DNA of 64,000 nucleotides, from contig NZ_LXSQ01000023.1 of NCBI RefSeq assembly GCF_001648475.1, positions 124,001 to 188,000 on the forward strand, in the 5' to 3' direction. Every line of letters starts with the position of its first letter. Within the stretch, counting starts at the first letter, position 1. Shown one piece after another: positions 50,391 to 58,769 of this stretch. The notes under the pieces were generated by a model, which saw only the letters and a list, made by a program, of their open reading frames with translations, did not search any database and was not told where the DNA came from. Source of the stretch: Eikenella halliae. Its GTDB lineage: Bacteria > Pseudomonadota > Gammaproteobacteria > Burkholderiales > Neisseriaceae. The position numbers and the translations under genes were made by a program.

Positions 50391-50496
50391 TATAGTGGAT
50401 TAAAATAAGAATGGGACAAGGCGGCGAGCCGCAGACAGTATGAGCAATATGGCAAGGCGAGCCAACGCTGTAGCATTCTTATGCTAATTCACTATA
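50391..50496. repeat. Correia-type element (short form)
   Basis: 106 bp, TATAGTGGATTAAAATAAGAA to GCATTCTTATGCTAATTCACTATA; the right end is diverged (GCTAATTC). It lies 26 bp upstream of the ABC transporter start. Confidence 0.9.
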
Positions 50497-50522
50497 TCCA
50501 TATCCCATTTTCAGGTAGCCTC

Positions 50523-52235
50523 GTGAAAACCCTCCGCCGTTTCCTCCGTCTTGCCGCTCCGTTTTGGTTTGCCAAAAGCCAATGGCGCGAATGGCTGCTT
50601 TTGGCTGCCGTGGTCGGCTGTTCGCTCGCCATCGTGCGCGTCAGCGTGCTGATTACCGATTGGAACAAAACGTTTTACGATGCGCTTGCCGCCTTCGAAA
50701 GTGCCGCCATGCCCGCACTGGCCGGCGAATATCTGCTGTATATCACCTTGGTGACCGCCTTGGTCGCCTTCGGCAACTGGTTGCGCAAAATCCTGCTGTT
50801 CCGCTGGCGCAGCCACCTTACGCAGCAGTTCCAGCAGCAATGGCTCGGCTGCAGCCACCACTACCGCCTGCAATTGCAACACGGAGGCGGGCCGGACAAC
50901 CCCGACCAGCGCATTGCCGAAGACATCTTCCTACTCTCGGAAAAAAGCATCGATTTGTTCAAATATTTCATCATGAACGCCGCCAAACTCGGCGCATTCG
51001 TGGTGATTTTGTGGCAGCTGTCCGGTGTGCAAACCTTCAAAATCTTCGGGCAAAACATCACGGTGCACGGCTATCTGGTGTGGGTGGCGCTGGCCTATTC
51101 GGCAGCCTGCACGCTGCTCACCCACCTGATCGGCCGCAGGCTCCAGCCGCTCAACGTGGAACGCCAGCACCGCGAAGCCGACTACCGCGCCACCCTCTTG
51201 CGCGTGCGCGACCACGCCGAGCAAATTGCCCTCTATCGCGGCGAAGCTGCCGAACAAAGCCGCCTGAACCGCCGCTTTGAAGCCGTGCGCCGCAACTGGC
51301 GCGAGCTCATCGGCCGCGAACTGCGCCTGGAAACCTTTTCCGCCGCCTATCTGCGCCTCTCCATGTTTATCCCCATCATCGCCACCCTGCCCATGTATCT
51401 GGCGCATACCCTCACTTTCGGCGACATGATGAAGGCGCGCAGCGCGTTTTCCAACGTGCAGGACGGCTTCGGCTGGTTTATGGATTACTACAAACGCATC
51501 ATCGAATGGGCATCCGTGGTGGAACGTCTGGACGGTTTTCAGGTAGCCCTGAATACGCTGGAGGACGTACCGCAAAAGCAGCCCGCACATGATAGCGACG
51601 GCGAATCCGGCCAAACCGCCGTACTCAAAGCAGACAGCCTTACCCTCCGCACTGCAACCGGTCGTACCCTGCTGCATGGCCTCTCGCTCGCCGCCCGCGC
51701 CCCCGAATGGCTGCTGCTCGAAGGCCGCAGCGGCATCGGCAAATCCACCCTGCTGCGCACGCTGGCCGGGCTGTGGCCGTATTACCAAGGCCGTTTCGCC
51801 ATCCAAGGCCGCAGCCTGTTTCTGCCGCAACGCCCCTACCTGCCGCACGACAGCCTGCGCAACGTGCTCGCCTACCCATACGCCGTTGCGCCTGATAATG
51901 CCGCCATCGCCCAAGTATTGAAGCAAACCGGCCTGCCGCGTCTGGCCGCGCTCGATCCCGATGCCGAACACGAGTGGCACAACATCCTCTCCGGCGGTGA
52001 ACAGCAGCGCCTCAGCCTTGCCCGAGCCTTGCTGCATCGCCCCGACGTATTGTTTCTGGACGAAGCCACCAACCAGCTGGACGACGCTTCCGCCGCCGAA
52101 TTGATGCGCACATTGCGGCAAGCCCTGCCGGATGCCTTATGCATCGGTATCAGCCATCAGGCAAGGATTCAGGAGCTGTTTGAGCGGAGGGTGGATTTAG
52201 CGGAGTTTGCAACAAGAGAAGAGAACGGCCTGTGA
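50523..52235 (+). CDS. SbmA/YddA-type ABC transporter (fused permease-ATPase)
   Basis: 570 residues from the GTG at 50523, directly after a DUS whose AGGTAG may act as ribosome-binding site. The N-terminal membrane domain has a run VLITDWNKTFYDALAAFE typical of the SbmA/BacA-like ABC_membrane_2 group, with about six helices to residue 330. The ATPase has Walker A LLEGRSGIGKSTLLRTLAG, signature LSGGEQQRLSLARALL and Walker B VLFLDEATNQLDD. E. coli YddA and mycobacterial BacA-like (vitamin B12/peptide importer) proteins share this architecture. The substrate is unknown. A reverse DUS is translated as DGFQVALN. Confidence 0.87.
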   Translation: MKTLRRFLRLAAPFWFAKSQWREWLLLAAVVGCSLAIVRVSVLITDWNKTFYDALAAFESAAMPALAGEYLLYITLVTALVAFGNWLRKILLFRWRSHLTQQFQQQWLGCSHHYRLQLQHGGGPDNPDQRIAEDIFLLSEKSIDLFKYFIMNAAKLGAFVVILWQLSGVQTFKIFGQNITVHGYLVWVALAYSAACTLLTHLIGRRLQPLNVERQHREADYRATLLRVRDHAEQIALYRGEAAEQSRLNRRFEAVRRNWRELIGRELRLETFSAAYLRLSMFIPIIATLPMYLAHTLTFGDMMKARSAFSNVQDGFGWFMDYYKRIIEWASVVERLDGFQVALNTLEDVPQKQPAHDSDGESGQTAVLKADSLTLRTATGRTLLHGLSLAARAPEWLLLEGRSGIGKSTLLRTLAGLWPYYQGRFAIQGRSLFLPQRPYLPHDSLRNVLAYPYAVAPDNAAIAQVLKQTGLPRLAALDPDAEHEWHNILSGGEQQRLSLARALLHRPDVLFLDEATNQLDDASAAELMRTLRQALPDALCIGISHQARIQELFERRVDLAEFATREENGL

Positions 52236-52792
52236 GGCAGCGGGAGAAAGGCTGGCGTAAACTGATTTACCTTTTGCTACCGCGTGGATTTATCTTGTCG
52301 TATTTCTAGGTTGCCTGCGGATTGGAGCCGTTGAGCGGAAGTTAAGTTGGTTTGTGATAGCTTCGCAGAAACTCGGCTTTCTTCGAAAACCTCGTTTTCA
52401 GGTAGCCTTTTTGATTGGATGGATATTGAATGAGGTGGCAGATAGAGGTTTCTGAAAGGCTTTCTATGCTACTAAAGATTTCAGGTAGCCTTTGGGGCAG
52501 GGAGGGTAGTGGATGCGGTGGATTCGAGTAAGGGGTGGGTTGGCGGTGCGGAGCAATAGCGCGGCAATTCGGGATGTGCTCTCGGGCTGCGCCTGTGTGA
52601 AGGCTACCTGAAAATCTGGTTTCGCAGAAACTCGGCTTTCTTCGGAAAGCTCGGTCTGCTCTGCAGAAACGAAGCTTCCTTCAGCAGCTTCGTTTTAGCT
52701 CCGCAGAAACTCAGCTTCCTTCGGAAACTTCGGTCCGCCTCGCAGAAACTCAGCTTTCTTCGAAAGCCTCGTTTTCAGGTAGCCTTGGTTGT
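52236..52792. other. Non-coding spacer with hairpin arrays
   Basis: No credible gene. It holds DUS copies at about 52397, 52480 and 52601, one hairpin unit at 52362-52400 and a four-unit array at 52617-52785 that ends in a DUS next to the rnfB stop. Confidence 0.7.
52617..52785. repeat. Four tandem AAAC...GTTTT-type hairpin units
   Basis: Units contain TTCGCAGAAACTCGGCTTTC, CTGCAGAAACGAAGCTTCCT, CTCCGCAGAAACTCAGCTTC and CTCGCAGAAACTCAGCTTTC, each followed by a complementary arm (for example AAACGAAGC with GCTTCGTTT). The array ends in TCGTTTTCAGGTAGCCTT, merging into a DUS. It is the same family as 10991-11133 and 17126-17221. Confidence 0.8.
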
Positions 52793-53668
52793 TTATGGCT
52801 CGGGCGGGGTGTCGGCAGCATTCTTTTGCTGTTTGAGGAAATCTTTGGCGGCGGCTTGTTCGGCTTCGTTGCCGTAGCGGATGTTTTTCAGGGCGCGGCG
52901 GTGGGCGGCTTGTTGCTGGGCGGCGGCGATTTGTTGTTGGCGGAAGCTGTCGTGGTTGCTGGGCACGGTGCGTTGGTTTTGCCGGGCTTGGGCGCTGGCC
53001 ATGGCGCGGGCGATGAGGTCGGCGGGATTGAAGGCAGGCGCGGCAGGATGGCCTGGTTTGGCGGGTGTGGCTGCCGGTTGGGCAGTTGGGGGCGTTTGGG
53101 CGGCTGCTTGCACGGCGGCGGCCCGTTGGGCAAGGTGGGCTTGGCGTTCGGCGGCGGCACGCTGTTGGCGCTGCTCGCGGTGTTGGAGGCGTTGTTTGGC
53201 GTGTGCGGCGGCGGCGCGGCGGGCTTGTTCCGGTTGGGCTTGGGCGCCGGCGCGGGGCAAGACGGCATCGGACACGGGCTGCATTTCGATGCAGTCTACG
53301 GGGCAGGGCGGCAGGCAAAGGCCGCAGCCGGTGCATTCGTCGGCCAGCACGGTGTGCATGAGTTTGGATGCGCCGAGGATGGCATCGACGGGGCAGGCTT
53401 TGATGCAGGCGGTGCAGCCGATGCAGGCGGCTTCGTCGATATAGGCCAGGGCTTTTACGGCGGCCTTTTCGGGTTGGGCCAGGGGCAGCGGCGGGGTGTG
53501 CAGCAGCTCGGCGAGTTCTTGCAGCACGATGTCGCCGCCGGGTGGGCAGAGGTTGATGGGGGCTTGGCCTTGGGCGATGGCTTGGGCATAGGGGGCGCAG
53601 CCGTCGTAGCCGCATTGGCGGCATTGGGTTTGCGGCAGGAGGGCTTCGATTTGGCTGGCGGTGGGCAT
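52793..53668 (-). CDS. rnfB: RnfB-type ferredoxin (electron transport complex subunit B-like)
   Basis: 291 residues from the ATG at 53668. The N-terminal 4Fe-4S motif LLPQTQCRQCGYDGCAPYA is that of RnfB/RsxB, followed by two ferredoxin clusters, EAACIGCTACIKACPVDAI and DECTGCGLCLPPCPVDCIEM. It lacks the N-terminal membrane anchor of gammaproteobacterial RnfB, and no rnfACDGE genes are adjacent. The C-terminal 120 residues are Ala/Gln-rich and low complexity. Such stand-alone proteins are common in betaproteobacteria; the redox partner is unknown. Confidence 0.88.
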   Translation of the reverse strand: MPTASQIEALLPQTQCRQCGYDGCAPYAQAIAQGQAPINLCPPGGDIVLQELAELLHTPPLPLAQPEKAAVKALAYIDEAACIGCTACIKACPVDAILGASKLMHTVLADECTGCGLCLPPCPVDCIEMQPVSDAVLPRAGAQAQPEQARRAAAAHAKQRLQHREQRQQRAAAERQAHLAQRAAAVQAAAQTPPTAQPAATPAKPGHPAAPAFNPADLIARAMASAQARQNQRTVPSNHDSFRQQQIAAAQQQAAHRRALKNIRYGNEAEQAAAKDFLKQQKNAADTPPEP

Positions 53669-53808
53669 GGTGGTGTGGCAGTTGGGTTTGGTTATAGGTT
53701 GATTGCAGTTTAATTTCTGAATACGGGGTCGGCTTGCTTTGCGGCGCGTGGATGGCTGCTTGGTATCGAACATTAATCTGCTTTATTTTAACACGCGGTT
53801 TCAAGCTC

Positions 53809-53853
53809 AAAGGCTACCTGAAAATCAGTTTGGCGATTTTCAGGTAGCCTTTT
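53809..53853 (-). terminator. DUS-pair terminator after nrdB
   Basis: AAAGGCTACCTGAAAATC and GATTTTCAGGTAGCCTTT, 18-bp arms, 20 bp beyond the nrdB stop codon. Confidence 0.85.
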
Positions 53854-53872
53854 GGCTGGGCTTCGGGCGGGC

Positions 53873-55027
53873 TTACAGTTCGAAGTCGCCCAAGTCGTCG
53901 GCGCTGACTTCGGCGTCGATTTGGCCGATGAGGTAGGAGGAGATTTCCACTTCCTGCGGGGCTACCTGAACGTTGTCGGAGGAGAGCCAGGCGTTGATCC
54001 AGGGGATGGGGTTTTGCGTGGCGGCGGGGAAGGCGGCGTTCAGGCCGACGGCCATCATGCGGTGGTTGGTGATGTATTCCACATATTGGCACAGGATGTC
54101 TTTGTTCAGGCCGATCATGCTGCCGTCTTTGAAGAGGTATTCCGCCCACTCTTTTTCCTGTTCGGCGGCTTTTTTGAAGAGTTCGAAGCAGTCGTTTTCC
54201 AGTTCGGCGGCGATTTCGGCCATTTCGGGGTCGTCGGCGCCGCTTCGCATGAGGTTGAGCATGTGCTGGGTGCTGGTGAGGTGCAGGGCTTCGTCGCGGG
54301 CGATGAGTTTGATGATTTTGGCATTGCCTTCCATCAGTTCGCGCTCGGCAAAGGCGAAGGAGCAGGCGAAGGAAACGTAGAAGCGGATGGCTTCGAGTAC
54401 GTTGACGCACATCAGGCAGAGGTAGAGTTTTTTCTTCAAATCGCGCAGGCTCACCACGATGGTTTTGCCGTTGACGCGGTGCTCGCCTTCGCCCAACAGG
54501 TTGTAATATTGGGTGTATTCGATGAGGTCGTCGTAGTAGCAGGCAATATCTTCGGCACGGGCGATGATGTATTCGTTTTGCACGATGTCGTCGAACACGA
54601 CGGAGGGGTCGTTGACGATGTTGCGGATAATGTGGGTGTAGCTGCGCGAATGGATGGTTTCGCTGAAGCTCCAGGTTTCAATCCAGGTTTCGAGCTCGGG
54701 AATGGATACCAAGGGCAGCAGGGCGACGTTGGGGCTGCGGCCTTGGATGGAATCGAGCAGGGTTTGGTATTTGAGGTTGCTGATGAAGATGTGTTTTTCG
54801 TGGTCGGGCAGGTTGGCGTAGTCGATGCGGTCGCGCGATACGTCGATCTCTTCCGGCCGCCAGAAGAAGGAAAGCTGTTTTTCAATCAGTTTTTCAAATA
54901 TTTCGTATTTCTGCTGGTCGTAGCGGGCAACGTTGACGGGCTGGCCGAAAAACATCGGCTCTTTGAGGGCATCGTTTTTTTCCTTGCTGAAGGTGCTGTA
55001 GGACATGACGAGGTGTTCGCAGGACAT
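53873..55027 (-). CDS. nrdB: Class Ia ribonucleotide reductase beta subunit
   Basis: 384 residues. It holds the diiron-tyrosyl radical cofactor used by NrdA to reduce ribonucleotides. LSFFWRPEEIDVSRDR starts the core, YQTLLDSIQGRSPN and SIPELETWIETWSFSETIHSRSYTHIIRNIVNDP carry iron ligands and the radical Tyr (SRSY), and KIIKLIARDEALHLTSTQHML the remaining Glu and His. I keep the ATG at 55027 (MSCEHLVMSYSTF); the ATG at 55006 is the usual neisserial start position but has no ribosome-binding site here. A NERD-domain gene separates it from nrdA. Confidence 0.95.
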   Translation of the reverse strand: MSCEHLVMSYSTFSKEKNDALKEPMFFGQPVNVARYDQQKYEIFEKLIEKQLSFFWRPEEIDVSRDRIDYANLPDHEKHIFISNLKYQTLLDSIQGRSPNVALLPLVSIPELETWIETWSFSETIHSRSYTHIIRNIVNDPSVVFDDIVQNEYIIARAEDIACYYDDLIEYTQYYNLLGEGEHRVNGKTIVVSLRDLKKKLYLCLMCVNVLEAIRFYVSFACSFAFAERELMEGNAKIIKLIARDEALHLTSTQHMLNLMRSGADDPEMAEIAAELENDCFELFKKAAEQEKEWAEYLFKDGSMIGLNKDILCQYVEYITNHRMMAVGLNAAFPAATQNPIPWINAWLSSDNVQVAPQEVEISSYLIGQIDAEVSADDLGDFEL

Positions 55028-55099
55028 GGCGGGATCTCTTTTGCAATGTGATTAGTGAAGGATATAGGGCTTCAGGCTACCTGAAAATAATATAGCGGG

Positions 55100-56305
55100 T
55101 TAGGTACGGTTTTTGGCACGTTGGTGTTCCATGCAATACAGTTTACCGTGAAAACGTTTGGAATATTTTTGGCAATATTGGACAACTGCCGGGGTAAGCT
55201 TCTTATAGCAGCCTGGGTGGTTGCAATGGATTTGTTCTGTTTCTATTTGCCCGGCCTGGGCGTTGCTTATTTTGTCGGTTGTGTTGTGCTGCTGATGTTC
55301 GCGGCAATACAGTTTGCCGCCGAAACGGCTGCTGTGTTTTTGGCAATATTGAATGACTGCCTGGCTGAGTTTTTCATGACAGCCTGAGTGTTCGCAGTAT
55401 TCATCACGTCTGGTTTTGGATTCGGGGCTGGCGGGGGGTGCTTGTTGTTGTAAGGTTGCCTGCTGGTGCTCGCGACAGTATATTTTGCCGTTGAAGCGTT
55501 CATGGTTATGCAGGCATAGCAATGCTTCATTTTTGCTGATGGCTTGCCCGCAGGTGTGGCAGTGTGTCAATAAGGGTTTGATGGAGTTGGGCAGATATTC
55601 CAATAGCCCTTCCGGTTTGTGTTCTGCCGCAATGCGACGTCCCCATTCTTGAATGGTTTCGTTGTTGATTAGCAGGGCATCAAACATATGGTTGAGAACG
55701 AAGCCGACGCCTACTCTGTTTTCGCCGAATTGTTCGTGCCATTGCCGGATAGCATCGGCTTTGATGACGCAGGAAGTATCAAAATCTTTGCTATCGGGCC
55801 GGCGGATAATGGACTGCGGCGACACAAGAACGGCATGGTGTACTTCCAGCGGCCGACCGGTTTTCATTTTCACGCCGATACGGTCAAACAGGTTCAATAG
55901 GATTCGTTCGTGCCGTTTGCTTTGTTCGATAGGGGATGGAATCCCCTTTTTCTTACCGCTGGGGTATTGAACCGTGAATTCGCCGAATTTGTTGATAGTG
56001 AGGTTGCCATTGAAGTTTTTGGTTTCCAACAAGATGGCAAAAACGCGGTTAATCAATAGATGATCGATTTGCGCAACTTCTCCGTCGATTTCTATCCGCA
56101 AGTCATGGATGACAACATAGTATTTGCTGTCTTTTAGGTAGTTGTCGATATAAAAGGCAGCATCTTTCTCACCGTTGATACCGGTGCGCAGTTTCCATAA
56201 TTTATCGGTCAGCTGTTCGCGCTGCTGCTTGTTGAGCGGCAGTTTATCTACGGCCTCGAGCAGTTTCAGCTTGCTGCTTTTATCGTCGGCAGATTTAATC
56301 AGCAT
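55100..56305 (-). CDS. NERD-domain protein with three C-terminal Cys/His zinc-type repeats
   Basis: 401 residues. A NERD nuclease-like domain spans about 40-160: GINGEKDAAFYI, VIHDLRIEIDGEVAQIDHLL (Asp81), LLETKNFNG (Glu94-x-Lys96) and PIEQSKRH (Gln128), the PD-(D/E)xK layout. The C-terminus holds three repeats with identical spacing C-x11-C-x12-C-x2-H after a first Cys: Cys249/252/264/277-His280, Cys304/309/321/334-His337 and Cys361/366/378/391-His394. Each ends in RFxGKxYCxEHQ. The gene lies between nrdB and nrdA, where a housekeeping operon would be expected to be continuous, and its base composition is less GC-rich. Function unknown; a nucleic-acid-processing or defence role is an inference. 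Confidence 0.85.
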   Translation of the reverse strand: MLIKSADDKSSKLKLLEAVDKLPLNKQQREQLTDKLWKLRTGINGEKDAAFYIDNYLKDSKYYVVIHDLRIEIDGEVAQIDHLLINRVFAILLETKNFNGNLTINKFGEFTVQYPSGKKKGIPSPIEQSKRHERILLNLFDRIGVKMKTGRPLEVHHAVLVSPQSIIRRPDSKDFDTSCVIKADAIRQWHEQFGENRVGVGFVLNHMFDALLINNETIQEWGRRIAAEHKPEGLLEYLPNSIKPLLTHCHTCGQAISKNEALLCLHNHERFNGKIYCREHQQATLQQQAPPASPESKTRRDEYCEHSGCHEKLSQAVIQYCQKHSSRFGGKLYCREHQQHNTTDKISNAQAGQIETEQIHCNHPGCYKKLTPAVVQYCQKYSKRFHGKLYCMEHQRAKNRT

Positions 56306-56330
56306 GATGTGGATGTGGGAAAAAGGGTTT

Positions 56331-56408
56331 TCAGGTAGCCTGTTGGGCTGAAATCAACAAGGAGTAATAGGCTACCTGAAAATAAACTCCTTTTTCAGGT
56401 AGCCTCAT
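56331..56408. repeat. Three DUS copies between nrdA and the NERD gene
   Basis: TTTTCAGGTAGCCT, AGGCTACCTGAAAA and TTTTTCAGGTAGCCT; the middle copy can pair with either neighbour, giving alternative terminator hairpins. Confidence 0.8.
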
Positions 56409-56417
56409 TATTACAAG

Positions 56418-58697
56418 CTAAATCTTGCAAGCTCCGCCGGCACAGCCGTCGTCCTGAATATCGCTCTGCGTATCGTCCGCACCGTCGCGGGTGTGGTGGT
56501 AGTAGAGGGTTTTCAGGCCGAATTTGTAGGCGGTGAGCAGGTCTTTGAGCATCTGCTTCATGGGTACGCGGCCGCCGTCGAAGCGTTTGGGGTCGTAGCT
56601 GGTGTTGGCGGAAATGGCCTGATCGACAAATTTCTGCATGATGCCCACCAATTTCAGGTAGCCATCGTTGCCGCCCATCTGCCACAGGGTTTCGTATTGG
56701 TTTTTCAGGCGCTCGAATTCGGGCACGACTTGTTTGAGGATGCCGTCTTTGGAGGCTTTTACCGTTACCAGGCCGCGCGGGGGCTCGATGCCGTTGGTGG
56801 CGTTGGCGATTTGCGAGCTGGTTTCGCTGGGCATGAGTGCGGTGAGGGTGGAGTTGCGCAAGCCGTGCTGGACGATTTCGGCGCGCAGGGTTTCCCAGTC
56901 GTAGTGCAGGGGTTCGCTGCAGATGCTGTCGAGGTCTTTTTTGTAGGTGTCGATGGGCAGCACGCCTTTGGCGTACATGGTTTGGCCGAACAAGGGGCAG
57001 GCGCCGTATTCTTTGGCCAGCTGCACGGAAGCTTTGAGCAGGTAGTATTGCATGGCTTCGAAGGTGCGGTGGGTGAGGGCGAGGGCGGAATCGTTGCTGT
57101 AGCGCACGCCGTGTTTGGCCAGATAATAGGCATAGTTGATCACGCCGATGCCCAGGGTGCGGCGGTTCATGGTGGCTTTGCGGGCGGCGGGGATGGGGTA
57201 GTCTTGGTAGTCGAGCAGGGCATCGAGCGCGCGCACGGCGAGGTCGGAAAGGTTTTCCAGCTCGTCCAGGTTTTCCAATGCGCCGAGGTTGAAGGCGGAT
57301 AGAGTGCAGAGGGCGATTTCGCCGTTTTCGTCGTTAATGTCGTTTAACGGCTTGGTGGGCAGGGCGATTTCCAAACATAGGTTGGACTGGCGCACGGGAG
57401 CCACGGCGGGATCAAACGGGCTGTGGGTATTGCTGTGGTCTACGTTGTGGATGTAGATGCGGCCGGTGCCGGCGCGTTCCTGCATCAGGGTGGAGAACAG
57501 CTCGGTGGCGGGCACTACGCGTTTGCGGATGGCCGGATCTTGCTCGTATTGCACATACAGGCGCTCGAATTCGTCTTGGTCGGCGAAGAAAGCGTCGTAC
57601 AGGCCGGGCACTTCGTTGGGCGAGAACAGGGTAATGTTGCCGCCTTTAATCAGGCGGGTGTAGAGCAGGCGGTTGATTTGCACGCCGTAGTCGAGCTGGC
57701 GCACGCGGTTGTCTTCCACGCCGCGGTTGTTTTTCAACACCAACAGGCTTTCCACTTCAATGTGCCACAGCGGGTAGAACAGGGTGGCCGCACCGCCGCG
57801 CACGCCGCCTTGGGAGCAGGATTTAACGGCGGCTTGGAACATTTTGAAAAACGGAATGCAGCCGGTGTGCTGGGCTTCGCCGCCACGGATTTCGCTGCCC
57901 AAGCCGCGAATGCGGCCGGCGTTGATGCCGATGCCGGCACGTTGGGAAACGTATTTCACAATCGCGCTGGTGGTGGCGTTGATAGAGTCTAGGCTGTCGT
58001 CGCATTCAATCAGCACGCAGCTGGAGAATTGGCGCGTGGGGGTGCGCACGCCGCTCATGATGGGTGTGGGCAACGAAATTTTGAATAGGGAAACCGCGTC
58101 GTAGAAGCGTTTGACGTAATCCAAGCGTGTGGCTTTGGGATATTTGGCAAATAGGCACATGGCCACCAAGATGTAGAGGAACTGCGGGGTTTCGTAGATT
58201 TGGCGGGTAACGCGGTTTTGCACCAGGTATTTGCCTTCCAGCTGCTTAACGGCGGCATAGGAGAAGGTCATGTCGCGGGTGTGGTCGATGTAGCCGTCGA
58301 TTTCGTCAAACTCTTCGCGGCTGTAGTCTTCGAGGATGTGGCGGTCGTATTTGCCTTCGGCGGTCAGCTTGCTGACGTGGTCGAACAGGTGCGGCGGCTC
58401 GTATTGGCCGTAGGCCACTTTGCGCAGGTGGAAAATGGCGAGGCGGGCGGCCAGGTATTGGTAGTCGGGGGTGTCTTCGGAAATCAGGTCGGCAGCGGCT
58501 TTGATGATGGTTTCGTGGATGTCGTCGGTACGGATGCCGTTGTAGAACTGGATATGGGATTTAAGCTCGACTTGCGATACGGATACGTTGTTGAGGCCTT
58601 GTGCCGCCCAAGTAATGACGCGGTGGATTTTATCGAGGTTGATCGGCTCCAAACGGCCGTCGCGCTTGGTCACTTTTAGATTAACGGTATCGTTCAT
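56418..58697 (-). CDS. nrdA: Class Ia ribonucleotide reductase alpha subunit
   Basis: 759 residues from the ATG at 58697 (MNDTVNLKVTKRDGR). It has an N-terminal ATP-cone (KRDGRLEPINLDKIHRVITWAA) for allosteric control, then the catalytic barrel with QFSSCVLIECDDS, the NLCLEI...CTLSAFNLGAL active-site Cys/Asn/Glu segment, PSETSSQIANATNGIEPPR, and the C-terminal radical and redox tail ending CAGGACKI, which carries the shuttle Cys pair. Paired NrdR-like boxes lie just upstream. A DUS core is read in frame as GNDGYLKLVG. Confidence 0.96.
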   Translation of the reverse strand: MNDTVNLKVTKRDGRLEPINLDKIHRVITWAAQGLNNVSVSQVELKSHIQFYNGIRTDDIHETIIKAAADLISEDTPDYQYLAARLAIFHLRKVAYGQYEPPHLFDHVSKLTAEGKYDRHILEDYSREEFDEIDGYIDHTRDMTFSYAAVKQLEGKYLVQNRVTRQIYETPQFLYILVAMCLFAKYPKATRLDYVKRFYDAVSLFKISLPTPIMSGVRTPTRQFSSCVLIECDDSLDSINATTSAIVKYVSQRAGIGINAGRIRGLGSEIRGGEAQHTGCIPFFKMFQAAVKSCSQGGVRGGAATLFYPLWHIEVESLLVLKNNRGVEDNRVRQLDYGVQINRLLYTRLIKGGNITLFSPNEVPGLYDAFFADQDEFERLYVQYEQDPAIRKRVVPATELFSTLMQERAGTGRIYIHNVDHSNTHSPFDPAVAPVRQSNLCLEIALPTKPLNDINDENGEIALCTLSAFNLGALENLDELENLSDLAVRALDALLDYQDYPIPAARKATMNRRTLGIGVINYAYYLAKHGVRYSNDSALALTHRTFEAMQYYLLKASVQLAKEYGACPLFGQTMYAKGVLPIDTYKKDLDSICSEPLHYDWETLRAEIVQHGLRNSTLTALMPSETSSQIANATNGIEPPRGLVTVKASKDGILKQVVPEFERLKNQYETLWQMGGNDGYLKLVGIMQKFVDQAISANTSYDPKRFDGGRVPMKQMLKDLLTAYKFGLKTLYYHHTRDGADDTQSDIQDDGCAGGACKI

Positions 58698-58721
58698 TTT
58701 CCCATCCTGATTTTGAGTGCA

Positions 58722-58769
58722 ACACAAGATAATGTGTTTGGTGAGTCAAACCCGCACAATATAATGTAT
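58722..58769 (-). promoter_or_regulatory. Paired NrdR-box-like sites upstream of nrdA
   Basis: ACACAAGATAATGTGT (58722-58737) and GCACAATATAATGTAT (58754-58769) match the NrdR consensus acaCwAtATaTwGtgt at about 14 and 13 of 16 positions. Their starts are 32 bp apart, three helical turns, which is the classical NrdR arrangement. Confidence 0.75.

Noticed and set aside
10991..52785. CRISPR array
   Set aside because: The 32-bp units at 17126 are directly tandem with no unique spacers. The other arrays have variable units, and no cas genes are present.
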